Assembly: GCA_951640165.1 (NCBI GenBank)
Contig: OX621250.1
Span: 12,549,501-12,613,500 of the forward strand
DNA: 64,000 bases
Source of the DNA: Pseudoips prasinana
Lineage: Eukaryota; Arthropoda; Insecta; Lepidoptera; Nolidae
Direction of reading: 5' to 3'
The position numbers were made by a program, and so were the translations under genes. Positions 31,441 through 39,856 of the stretch are shown piece after piece. Under the pieces are notes generated by a model. It had not been told where the DNA came from, ran no database searches, and was given only the letters and a program-made list of their open reading frames with translations. The first letter of the stretch is position 1, and every line of letters starts with the position of its first letter.

Positions 31441-31535
31441 ATATATATAAGTATGTTTATCAGTTGTCTGGTTGCCATAGTACAGGCTCTGTCTAGTTTG
31501 GATCAGATGGAAGTTGTCCTAAGATATTTATTTAT
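31441..31535 (+). repeat. SINE family A' tail fragment
   Basis: It carries AAGTATGTTTATCAGTTGTC, then GGTTGCCATAGTACAGGCTC and GGATCAGATGG, the 3' half of the A' family. It lies directly after the family B tail. Confidence 0.7.
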
Positions 31536-31699
31536 TCAGGGGCGGTGCTTTCAAGTGCCACTAATTCGCTTCATGAAGAAGAAAGTTATTAATTCGACTA
31601 TATGTTTGTTTTTCGTACATTTGTGACAAGCGATTCTGATAATTAGTTTTTATTCTATGGGAAATACTTTCCGAAGACACTTTCGAGCCGATTTAAATT

Positions 31700-32121
31700 T
31701 TATCCCATTCGGGACAAATCTTTGGGTGATGAACACGATTATTTGTTCTGTGTCTGGGTGTCATCATCATCATACCTATAAAATCCACCGCTGGACAAAA
31801 GCCGCCACTAAGAATCATCTTGGGGGATATGCCATAATCGCCACGCGCTGGGCCGACGGGTTGGCGAACGCAGTATGATGGCCATAGTACACAGGGAGTA
31901 GCTGCTACCCGTCCTCTAGTAGATATACCCTAGGGTTGACTTCTATGCCCCCAACGGGATGAGATGGGGTGATGATATTCTGATATTCGCCGCCGTCACC
32001 ACACAACATTTAGCAAGCAAGTGTCTGGGTGTAATTTATCTATAATATGTATGTATATTGAGAAGTAAGTTCATCAGTTGTCTGGGTACCATAGTACAGG
32101 CTTTGTTAGTTTGGAATCAGA
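31700..32121 (+). repeat. SINE family A' split by a later insertion
   Basis: The left part (31700-31761) ends ...GTTCTGTGTCTGGGTGT. The right part (32021-32121) resumes with GTGTCTGGGTGTAATTTATC and runs to GGAATCAGATAAT. Removing 31762-32020 and one copy of the 12-bp duplication restores a continuous SINE body. The head is degenerate. Confidence 0.78.
31762..32020 (-). mobile_element. 259-bp RTE-type non-autonomous element (family E) with 12-bp TSD
   Basis: Target duplication GTGTCTGGGTGT at 31750-31761 and 32021-32032 brackets exactly 259 bp. On the minus strand the 3' end is a (ATG)n tail preceded by a worn TTTGTCCAGC(A/G)GTGGA block like the RTE end, and the 5' part reads CATCACCCCATCTCATCCCG. 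The copy at 48783-49041 has exactly the same length, so this is a defined full-length non-autonomous family that is likely mobilised by RTE. Confidence 0.88.
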
Positions 32122-32374
32122 TAATAATAATAATATCTTGGGACAATGTCACACAGAACATCCTAGCCCCAAACTAAGCAAAGCTTGTACTATGGGTACC
32201 AGGCGACGATATACATACTTATATAGATAGATAAATACTTAAATGCATAGAAAACATTCATGACTCAGAAACAAATATTCGTGCTCATCACACAAATATT
32301 TGCACTTACCGGGATTCGAACCCAGGACCACCAGCTTCGTAGACAGGAGCACTACCAACTAGGCTACGTTGACC
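32122..32374 (-). repeat. tRNA-derived SINE family B, complete
   Basis: On the minus strand the head GGTCAACGTAGCCTAGTTGG, B box GGGTTCGAATCCC and all body blocks are present. The (ATT)n tail abuts the tail of the A' SINE at 32121, so the two elements meet tail to tail. Confidence 0.88.
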
Positions 32375-34252
32375 GTCAAGATCACAGTGTATTAGTTGTC
32401 CCTAGATATTTATTTATTTATATTTATTTACGACGTTAAAAGTAAGTTAATTCCATTATTCTCACCATACTCTACAATTCACTGACTGTAGCAAACATTT
32501 AAATCACTAAACCTTTAATACCTATTACTAAAATGATTCCAAGCATCCTCGAAACATCACCTAAATATTGAAATAGTATTAAAAGCATTATTTTCATACA
32601 ATATGATCGGAACAAAATAAGATCTTAGCACAATAGGCACGTATTTACCGTAACTCATATTATAAATGTGTAAAACCATTTAAATAGCAAACTATCAATA
32701 GATGAATGTTGCTTTTGTATGGTGAACCAACTTGGCCGTGATGTTCACGCACATTTTATTTGAAGATTTTCTTGAATTTCTTTAAAAAAAATAGAAATAG
32801 GCAACTTGAACCATAAATGCACTATACTTAAGTTCAAATTACTGTACCTGCAAGAAAACTCCTAAATCTGAAGTATAGATTGAAATTGTATTTTAATCTT
32901 AAAGCAGTATAGTTTAATTTTGACTATGGGACGAGTTCAAGTTTTTAGTTTTATTGGAAGGGCCTTCTAAGGCAGCTAAAGGTATAACGTATTGTCGATA
33001 ATCACTGAAGCAAACACTTGTTATTTTAAGAGATCATCCACCCTTAAAGCTTTTCATTGAGTTCGGTAACAATGAGGTGTATAATGTATTATTTATAGGA
33101 CACAGTCGGTAGGCACATTCGGGGCATTCAATACGTTTTGTTGCAGTCCTACACAGCTAAATTGTACATCCACTGTATCATCAATCAGACGATTTTATTT
33201 CTTAACAATTGAACTCGAATATTGTTCGGGTGGTTATAAGTTAGGTTTAGCCATCTTTGTCACAAATACAGAGCATAAAAGATACTGATTTGCAATGGTT
33301 TTCCTTTAAGATTGTATCAACTTTTATCAGAAATTCAAAAAGGTTTGGAATGCGACATCTGCAGACCTACAAGAAAATTGTTCGAATTAATATCCTATTC
33401 CAAAATATATCGACTCATATAAGGCAAAACAATTTTTTATTCAAAAATCAATTTCGGACGCAGACAAAAAAGGCGTCGCCATTATAAAAATATTAATATA
33501 CATTTTTTTCTTTCTACTGTTTGTTATTTATTAATGTCGCTGTCACGAACGTCACAAAAAAGCTGGAACCAAAAAATGGCTGACAATGGTGACGCTAATC
33601 TTTTCGAGGCACGAATGAACCATGTCAAACCAAAAAGGGTCCAATTCTAATACTTAGTAACCATTAAATAAATTCAAATCACAAAAAGTTTTGGAAAAAA
33701 TGTCCGTAGGCAAACCACTTTTAAATATTTGTGCACATATGGCTTCCGGTTATTTTGAGTGGGTTATGCTAAAAAATGTATTAGACCCAGAGACCCGAGG
33801 CACAAGGTTTTTGTTAAACGTATTGAATTTCCTATGATATATTTTACTTTTTTCACTAAAGTACGGATTTGGTATGGTCCGAATAGGGTCTCTAATCCAA
33901 ATATATGACTGTCCTTCATATTACTAGGATTTTTTCTTTTCTTCATATTAGAAGATTGCGTGTGTTTTACGGCGTTAATACTTTAAAGAATTTGACGTTA
34001 CATTTTGAACAGGATACTGCTCATAAAAATATGTCACAGGAATTACCTATGTCATGGTTGTCTAAAGACGGGTCAATTCCACTTTTTTATTGGGATAATC
34101 TTTTTAAGAGGACGAAGAGCATTAAAAAATACTGAAACTGTGTTTGGTATTTATTTTTTATTTATGATAGTGTATGTGTATTTTTCTTGAGTTTTAAAAG
34201 TTTACTAGTATTTTGTGGTATGCTAATAACACATATTTTTGTTTTACTTAGA
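32375..34252. other. Anonymous stretch with weak coding hints
   Basis: No assigned gene. At 33576 an ATG in an AAAATGG context opens a 24-codon frame (MADNGDANLFEARMNHVKPK...). Plus-strand frames at 33257-33487 and 33905-34135 look mildly protein-like (LQWFSFKIVSTFIRNSKRFG), but I cannot tie them to a family. Confidence 0.3.
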
Positions 34253-34515
34253 TCATCGTCGTGGCAGCTGAATGACGCCCACTGCTGGACCTGGCCTCCC
34301 CAAAAGTTTAGCACAATCTAGTTGTGACCATAATTTGGAGTGATATGCCATAACCGCCACGCTTGGCAGACGGGTTGGCGATCGCAGTATGATGGTCATT
34401 ATACACAGAGAGACGCTGCTGCCCGTTATCTGTGAGATATTCCCTCGGGTCGACTTCTACGTCCTCCACGGGATGAGATGGGGTGACGATTTTCTATGCC
34501 GACAACCACACAGCA
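34253..34515 (-). mobile_element. Family E element, third copy
   Basis: Same orientation and block order as 31762-32020: a worn (ATG)n end at the left (ATCATCGTCGTGG), CCCACTGCTGGAC, GGTTGGCGATCGCAGTATGA and CACGGGATGAGATGGGGTGA. The ends are too decayed to show a target duplication. Confidence 0.8.
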
Positions 34516-34598
34516 GTCTGTAACTAACTCTTTAAAAGTTTATTAGATGAGCTATAACATTTGCATTTGTAACATTAGCATGGAATAGTAAAAAGTAA

Positions 34599-34855
34599 GC
34601 GTGGTTGGCAAATGCCTCCTTTTCACGCCGGAGGTCGTGGGTTCGATTCCCACCCAGGACAGATATTTGTGCGCATGAACATGTCTGTTCGTCCTGAGTC
34701 TGGGTGTAATTATCTAAATAAGTAGGTATTTACAAAAAGAAAAGTAGTATATGTAGTATATCAGTTATCTGGTTTCCATAGTACAAACTCTCATTTGGTT
34801 TGGGATCAGATGGCCGTGTGTAAATAATGTCCCAGGATATTATTATTATTATTAA
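34599..34855 (+). repeat. tRNA-derived SINE family A, complete
   Basis: Head GCGTGGTTGGCAAATGCC (A box), B box GTGGGTTCGATTCCC, body CCTGAGTCTGGGTGTAATTA, late body GGTTTGGGATCAGATGGCC, and tail GTCCCAGGATATTATTATT. Its 3' half is the left arm of the palindrome at 34772-35052. Confidence 0.9.
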
Positions 34856-35052
34856 GTAGGCTTTGAGAATATGATGAATGAAAATAAAACTACCCTTATC
34901 TAAGTTATTAATAAGGGTAGTTAGATAAGGGTAGTTTTATTTCCATTCATCATATTCTCAAAGCCTACTTAATAATAATAATAATATCCTGGGACATTAT
35001 TTACACACGGCCATCTGATCCCAAACCAAATGAGAGCTTGTAATATGGAAAC
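34772..35052. repeat. Long palindrome: SINE tail plus flank, folded back (132-bp arms, 17-base loop)
   Basis: Positions 34772-34903 pair with 34921-35052. Paired coordinates add to 69824 at both ends, so no net insertion or deletion has occurred, and only a few mismatches are seen. The arms cover the last ~85 bp of a family A SINE and ~50 bp of unique flank. The right end at 35052 is exactly where the larger inverted repeat starts. Confidence 0.93.
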
Positions 35053-35112
35053 ACAGATGGGTGACCAGTACTAATTAATTTCTGAGCATCTCCGTAATTC
35101 GGAGCCGTATAT
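35053..35112 (+). repeat. 5S-headed family F fragment in the left arm
   Basis: AGATGGGTGACCAGTACT (5S box C-like) followed by TTTCTGAGCATCTCCGTAAT. It is cut at 35052 by the junction with the SINE palindrome. The counterpart in the right arm continues outward as 38470-38665. Confidence 0.65.
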
Positions 35113-35707
35113 AATGATTAACAAATAACTAACAATATTTACTACACTTAGAAAGCAGTAAAAGAAAATATACACAAGATATAAAAACATGTGAAATCAT
35201 TACCTCTGCTATATATTGGCAGACTGCCGTTTGAACGCTTAAATGAAATGGAAACACACCAAGTTAAAGTATTATGTCGCACATCAACGAGCAACGTTTT
35301 CACGGTGGATTCTAATGTTTAATCTGATGTCCTAGTAAGAGTATGAATAATATTTAAATATATATCTCAATGTAAAGTTCAATATTGCTACTTATTTAGT
35401 CACATTAGGCTTAGTACACACGGCTACATATCTATACATTTCCAGTATAAGCTGATCTTGCGATGTATAGAATTTCCATACAATAAGAAGTCAGCTTATA
35501 TTGGAAAATTATAGCTTGATATATAGTCATCAATACAGAAGAAATATGAAGGAACAACACTTCCTTCATATTTCTTCTGTATGATGTTTCATCCCAATAA
35601 AGTCGTCCAAGAGCAGGTCTTAATTAACAAATAATCTAATATCAATTAATCGAAAACTATAAATCAAATAATAATCTCCTCGACCGATTTGGGACACGGC
35701 GACCTCT

Positions 35708-36043
35708 TCAACTCCGTTCTAGCTGACGTTGGTGTGCTCGTGTGTGGCTAACGTAGCCGATCTTATTGGTAAAAGTTCGCGCACAGTGCGGGCAAGTGAG
35801 CATACCATTGCCGTAATTGTAAGTGATAGCACAAGGTGGGCGTGCTTTCAGTTCATCGCACCGAGCATCTAGTTCCAAGCGGCGATTATCCTCAAAGTTT
35901 TTGACTTTGGTTTTCACCAAAGACCTCCATACTGGTCGTCGAGCGGCTGTTTGCTGCCAATCTGAAGGCGTTATGTTAAATTTTTTCATATGGCGTTTAA
36001 GTACATCTTTGAACCTGAGATCTAAATACCGGAGCATACTCAT
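35708..36043 (-). pseudogene. LINE ORF2 C-terminal fragment with C2H2 finger (left arm)
   Basis: 111 codons. YLDLRFKDVLKRHMKKFNIT and PSDWQQTAARRPVWRSLV are followed by CPHCARTFTNKIGYVSHTRAH, a C-x2-C-x12-H-x3-H finger. The layout (RFKDVLKR...W..A..R..WR...finger) is that of the extreme C-terminus of a non-LTR retrotransposon ORF2. No reverse transcriptase precedes it. The ATG is probably fortuitous. It differs from the right-arm copy at 9 of 111 residues. Confidence 0.78.
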
Positions 36044-36430
36044 GCAGTTGATATTACTTCTGCTACACAGAAAGTTAATTATCGAGAATCAACGTGCATT
36101 AAAATTTTATGTTATATACTTACTAAGTTACTATCAAGCCACCATTTTTGCGGTGGTATGCGATAATTTTCACTTAGTTACGAAGTGCAGGGAGCTATTA
36201 GAGAGGTTCTACGGTATTTCACACTGCGCCGGTAACGCTACCTGCTACGCAAATATTAAGGCGGACGTAACGGCTCTGGAGTTAAAAAGAAAGGAAAAAT
36301 TTGTTGCAATATATATATTTTATAAACCTCCTAATATTACGGTTTAAGATATTTATTTCTCAAAAAAGAATACAATTCACTTATTATTGAGAAATACAAG
36401 TATAATGAACGGACACTAAAACTATATATA

Positions 36431-36454
36431 TCTATACATATAATAAAATCGTAG
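36431..36454 (+). repeat. Helitron 5' end fragment at the inner edge of the left arm
   Basis: TCTATACATATAATAAAATC after an A, as at 5165, continuing for 4 more Helitron bases and then unrelated sequence. The right arm has the same 24 bases as the start of a complete Helitron (36918 downwards). Confidence 0.75.
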
Positions 36455-36488
36455 TTATCATTACTAACCGCATAATTTATGCAATTAT

Positions 36489-36571
36489 AATAATAATATC
36501 TGGGGACAGTGTCACACAGATCATCCTAGCCCCAAACTAAGCAAAGCTTGTACTATGGGTACCAGGCGATA
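36489..36571 (-). repeat. SINE family B 3' fragment in the IR spacer
   Basis: The minus strand reads CCTGGTACCCATAGTACAAG, GGGGCTAGGATGATCTGTGT and the (ATT)n tail. The 5' two thirds are missing. Confidence 0.82.
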
Positions 36572-36601
36572 CTACACAATACATTTAAACTTATGTTATT
36601 A

Positions 36602-36918
36602 ATAGCTGTGCCCCGTGGTTTAAGCCGCGTTAAATTTTATAAATTATCACAGCTCCTCCCCCGTAGGTGATAGCGTGATAATATGTAGCCTGTATGTTGA
36701 CCCGACCTCTTAGTAATATTCATGCAAGAAGTAAATCCATGCAGTACTTTTTGAGTTTAGCCCGGACATACATACAGACAAACAGATAAAACAGACAAAA
36801 ATTCTAAAAACTATATTTTTGGCTTCGATATCGATTGTAGATCACGCCCCAAGTATCCTTTTAAAAAAATATTCAATGTACAGTTTTGACTTTCCTACGA
36901 TTTTATTATATGTATAGA
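36602..36918 (-). mobile_element. Non-autonomous Helitron in the spacer/right arm
   Basis: Minus-strand copy of the element at 5165-5474. The 5' end TCTATACATATAATAAAATC is at 36918-36895. The 3' terminal hairpin GCGGCTTAAACCACGGGGCA and a damaged CTAG (now CTAT) lie near 36602. Its 5' terminal 24 bases fall inside the right inverted-repeat arm. Confidence 0.8.
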
Positions 36919-37260
36919 TATATATAGTTTTAGTGTCCGTTCATTATACTTGTATTTCTCAATAATAAGTGAATTGTATTCTTTTTTGAGAAATAAATAT
37001 CTTAAACCGTAATATTAGGAGGTTTATAAAATATATATATTGCAACAAATTTTTCGTTTCTTTTTAACTCCAGAGCCGTTACGTCCGCCTTAATATTTGC
37101 GTAGCAGGTAGCGTTACCGGCGCAGTGTGAAATACCGTAGAACCTCTCTAATAGCTCCCTGCACTTCGTAACTAAGTGAAAATTATCGCATACCACCGCA
37201 AAAATGGTGGCTTGATAGTAACTTAGTAAGTATATAACATAAAATTTTAATGCATGTATT

Positions 37261-37481
37261 ATTTATTATTATTTTGTGTAACACACTAGCAGCTAGTTAG
37301 CTGATGCGTGAGTATCAAATAGCTTGGAGATGTTTTCCTTGTCCAATCTTTTCTTGAAGGAATTTAATGTCGGAGCCATGACTACTCTTTCTGGTAGTTT
37401 GTTCCATGCTTTTACAACACTGTTAGGCAAGAAATGCTTCATTGGTTTCTTTTTAGATGAGTTTTCCCAAAGTTTCAATGG
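37261..37481 (-). pseudogene. 5'-truncated CR1/L2-like LINE tail with 7-bp TSD, right arm only
   Basis: Minus-strand frame 37293-37478 encodes LPNSVVKAWNKLPERVVMAP followed by TLNSFKKRLDK, the C-terminal block typical of CR1/L2-type ORF2 proteins. A short 3' UTR and a (TAA)n-like tail at 37261-37275 follow. ATGTATT flanks it at 37254-37260 and 37482-37488. The left arm lacks the element and shows a pre-insertion-like sequence, so the insertion is younger than the inverted duplication or was lost cleanly from the other arm. Confidence 0.85.
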
Positions 37482-37535
37482 ATGTATTGATTCTCGACAA
37501 TTTACTTTCTGTGTAGCAGAAGTAATATCAACTGC

Positions 37536-37871
37536 ATGAGTATCCTCCGGTATTTAGATCTCAGGTACAAAGATGTACTTAAACGCCATATGAAAAAAAT
37601 TAACATAACGCCTTCAGATTGGCAGCAAACAGCCGCTCGACGACCAGTATGGAGGTCTTTGGTGAAAACCAAAGTCAAAAACTTTGAGGATAATCGCCGC
37701 TCGGATCTAGATGCTCGACGCCATGAACTGAAAGCACGCCCACCTTATGCTATCACTTACAATTACGGCAATGGTGTGCTCACTTGCCCGCACTGTGCGC
37801 GAACTTTTACCAATAAGATCGGTTACGTTAGCCACACACGAGCACACCAACGTCAGCTAGAACGGAGTTGA
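37536..37871 (+). pseudogene. LINE ORF2 C-terminal fragment with C2H2 finger (right arm)
   Basis: The mirror copy of 35708-36043: YLDLRYKDVLKRHMKKINIT, then the same PSDWQQTAARRPVWRSLV block and CPHCARTFTNKIGYVSHTRAH finger, and the same stop. Of 11 base differences between the two copies, 9 change an amino acid. That is what neutral decay gives, so neither copy appears to be under protein-level selection. Confidence 0.78.
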
Positions 37872-38469
37872 AGAGGTCGCCGTGGCCCAAATCGGTCGAG
37901 GAGATTATTATTTGATTTATAGTTTTCGATTAATTGATATTAGATTATTTGTTAATTAAGACCTGCTCTTGGACGACTTTATTGGGATGAAACATCATAC
38001 AGAAGAAATATGAAGGAAGTGTTGTTCCTTCATATTTCTTCTGTATTGATGACTATATATCAAGCTATAATTTTCCAATATAAGCTGACTTCTTATGTAT
38101 GGAAATTCTATACATCGCAAGATCAGCTTATACTGGAAATGTATAGATATGTAGCCGTGTGTACTAAGCCTAATGTGACTAAATAAGTAGCAATATTGAA
38201 CTTTACATTGAGATATATATTTAAATATTATTCATACTCTTACTAGGACATCAGATTAAACATTAGAATCCACCGTGAAAACGTTGCTCGTTGATGTGCG
38301 ACATAATACTTTAACTTGCTGTGTTTCCATTTCATTTAAGCGTTCAAACGGCAGTCTGCCAATATATGGCAGAGGTAATGATTTCACATGTTTTTATATC
38401 TTGTGTATATTTTCTTTTACTGCTTTCTAAGTGTAGTAAATATTGTTAGTTATTTGTTAATCATTATAT

Positions 38470-38665
38470 ACGGCTCCGAATTACGGAGATGCTCAGAAAT
38501 TAATTAGTGCTGGTCACCCATCTGTGGATTGACCGTGAGGCTAGTTGCTTAACCTCGCCGATCGCTTACGGACGCACCGGTTCTAGCTACGCTAGCAGAG
38601 CATCTAGCTATGAGTGCCTCAAATTACATGCATAGTATGCATCGTTGGCTCATCTCCGTTAAGAT
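38470..38665 (-). repeat. 5S-rRNA-headed repeat family F
   Basis: On the minus strand: GGCGAGGTTAAGCAACTAGC (5S box A-like), CACGGTCAATCC, then CAGATGGGTGACCAGCACTA (box C-like) and TTTCTGAGCATCTCCGTAAT. The inner ~55 bases belong to the inverted-repeat arm. The remainder lies outside it. Confidence 0.72.
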
Positions 38666-39315
38666 TGACCGCTGTAACCAATATTGAACCAAAAGCAGTA
38701 TTATTAATGTATAATTCGTCTCCTTGTACGGTCCATCATTTAACGCGAAATTTACAAGAGATATAATCACCAGCTACCTGCAAACGTAACACGGTATTAA
38801 GATGCTATCGCCATCTGATAAAATTCTGAGAAGGCGTTATTTAAGCACCAGGAAAAGCAAATTATGTGTACGTGCTACTACCTTTGATGGAACTTGCAAA
38901 ATTATTAAAATCATATAAAATAAACCACTCTTGCTTCCTCATACACGCTTGACGTACTACGAAAATTAGAAAGAAAGAAAAAATCATTTATACATTAGCA
39001 GGATGGACATAGCAATGAAATTATACAATAACAGATAAACAAACAATGAAAATCTTATACTTAATATCCGTTCGAGGTGAAAAGGCATCTATCTCAGCAT
39101 TGGCCGTCCCAATATTGCGACAGCGCTGATATTCTGATCGCGCCCGACTGTGGGGTCCACGGATAGTTAACCCCCATTACATACTATAATAAAATGAAAT
39201 TAAATAACAGATATTTGATAAACTAAATACATTAATAATACAAATAAAAAGAATTTAATAATATGAGTTCACAAAATTAAAATAAGCTTCAATATTATGC
39301 CAAAAGTCAAGTCGG
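38666..39315. other. AT-rich non-coding stretch
   Basis: No feature recognised. Confidence 0.5.
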
Positions 39316-39475
39316 TTGGCGTGGTTGGTAGATACTTGCCTTTCACGCCACAGGTCGTGGGTTCGATTCCCACCCATGATAGATATTAGTATACATGAAT
39401 ACGTCTGTTTATCTTGAGTCTAGTTGTAGTTATATATATAAGTATGCGTTTCCAGAAGAATAAATATGTATAGTA
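39316..39475 (+). repeat. SINE family A, 3'-truncated at a Helitron
   Basis: Head TTGGCGTGGTTGGTAGATAC, B box GTGGGTTCGATTCCC, body CTTGAGTCTAGTTGTAGTTA. The SINE stops at 39475, where a Helitron end begins. Confidence 0.82.
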
Positions 39476-39660
39476 CTGGCTGTGCCCCGCGGTTATACCC
39501 GCGTCAAACTTTAAAAATCATAGCCTATGTGTTATTCGGACGTATAACTGCTGGCTGCAGTTTATCGAACAGTTTAATTTCAATGTCCATTACTCTAGGA
39601 CTCTAGAAGCAAATTACACTTTAAAAATAAGTTGTTCGGCCAAAATATCCTGAATTTCAG
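39476..39660 (-). mobile_element. Helitron 3' end fragment
   Basis: On the minus strand the terminal hairpin GACGCGGGTATAACCGCGGG and GCACAGCCAG (worn CTAG) lie at 39476-39515. The 5' end is not identified and the right boundary is approximate. Confidence 0.6.
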
Positions 39661-39720
39661 CGATGACATGATAATTTTATTTACGATTTAAACAGTTCAT
39701 CAAATGATTTTAATAATGTA

Positions 39721-39854
39721 CAGACGCCAGCACATCAAACTACCCCAATCTGTCAAATTTCTCCAATAGAAAGTGAACCTTATGCTTATGTATAAAGTTG
39801 AAAATCAATATAAGAAATTTGACAGATTGGGGTAGCTGGATGTGCTGGCGTCGG
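39721..39854. mobile_element. TA-flanked MITE family M1, copy 2 (134 bp)
   Basis: Ends CAGACGCCAGCACATC and its complement (one change at the right end, CGG for CTG). TA is duplicated at 39719-39720 and 39855-39856. The interior has the same orientation as copy 1. Confidence 0.88.
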
Positions 39855-39856
39855 TA

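Larger units (their letters stand above)
35052..38526. repeat. Giant inverted repeat, arms 1.40 and 1.63 kb, spacer 440 bp
   Basis: Left arm 35052-36454 is the reverse complement of right arm 36895-38526. Paired coordinates add to about 73579 in the outer part and 73349 in the inner part. The 230-bp step is explained by a LINE insertion present only in the right arm. In the 336-bp coding stretch compared base by base there are 11 differences (3.3 percent). Each arm contains a LINE ORF2 tail, a 22-bp-arm hairpin (35533-35582 and 37997-38046), part of a 5S-headed repeat and the first 24 bases of a Helitron. Confidence 0.93.

Noticed and set aside
33257..33487. Possible LINE tail (LQWFSFKIVSTF-like)
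   Set aside because: Resemblance to the LxWFxxRIxxxIL pattern is weak, there is no Cys/His knuckle after it, and composition matches background.
35823..36347. 174-codon plus-strand open frame in the left arm
   Set aside because: It runs antisense across the LINE tail into the arm's unique part. The mirrored right-arm frame (37002-37196) is only 64 codons. No domain is visible and the overlap is explained by the inverted duplication.
35052..38526. Assembly or hairpin-adapter artefact producing the inverted repeat
   Set aside because: The arms differ by scattered substitutions, by a 221-bp insertion with its own target duplication and by spacer content. A read-through artefact would give identical arms. 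A wrong join cannot be fully excluded without spanning reads.
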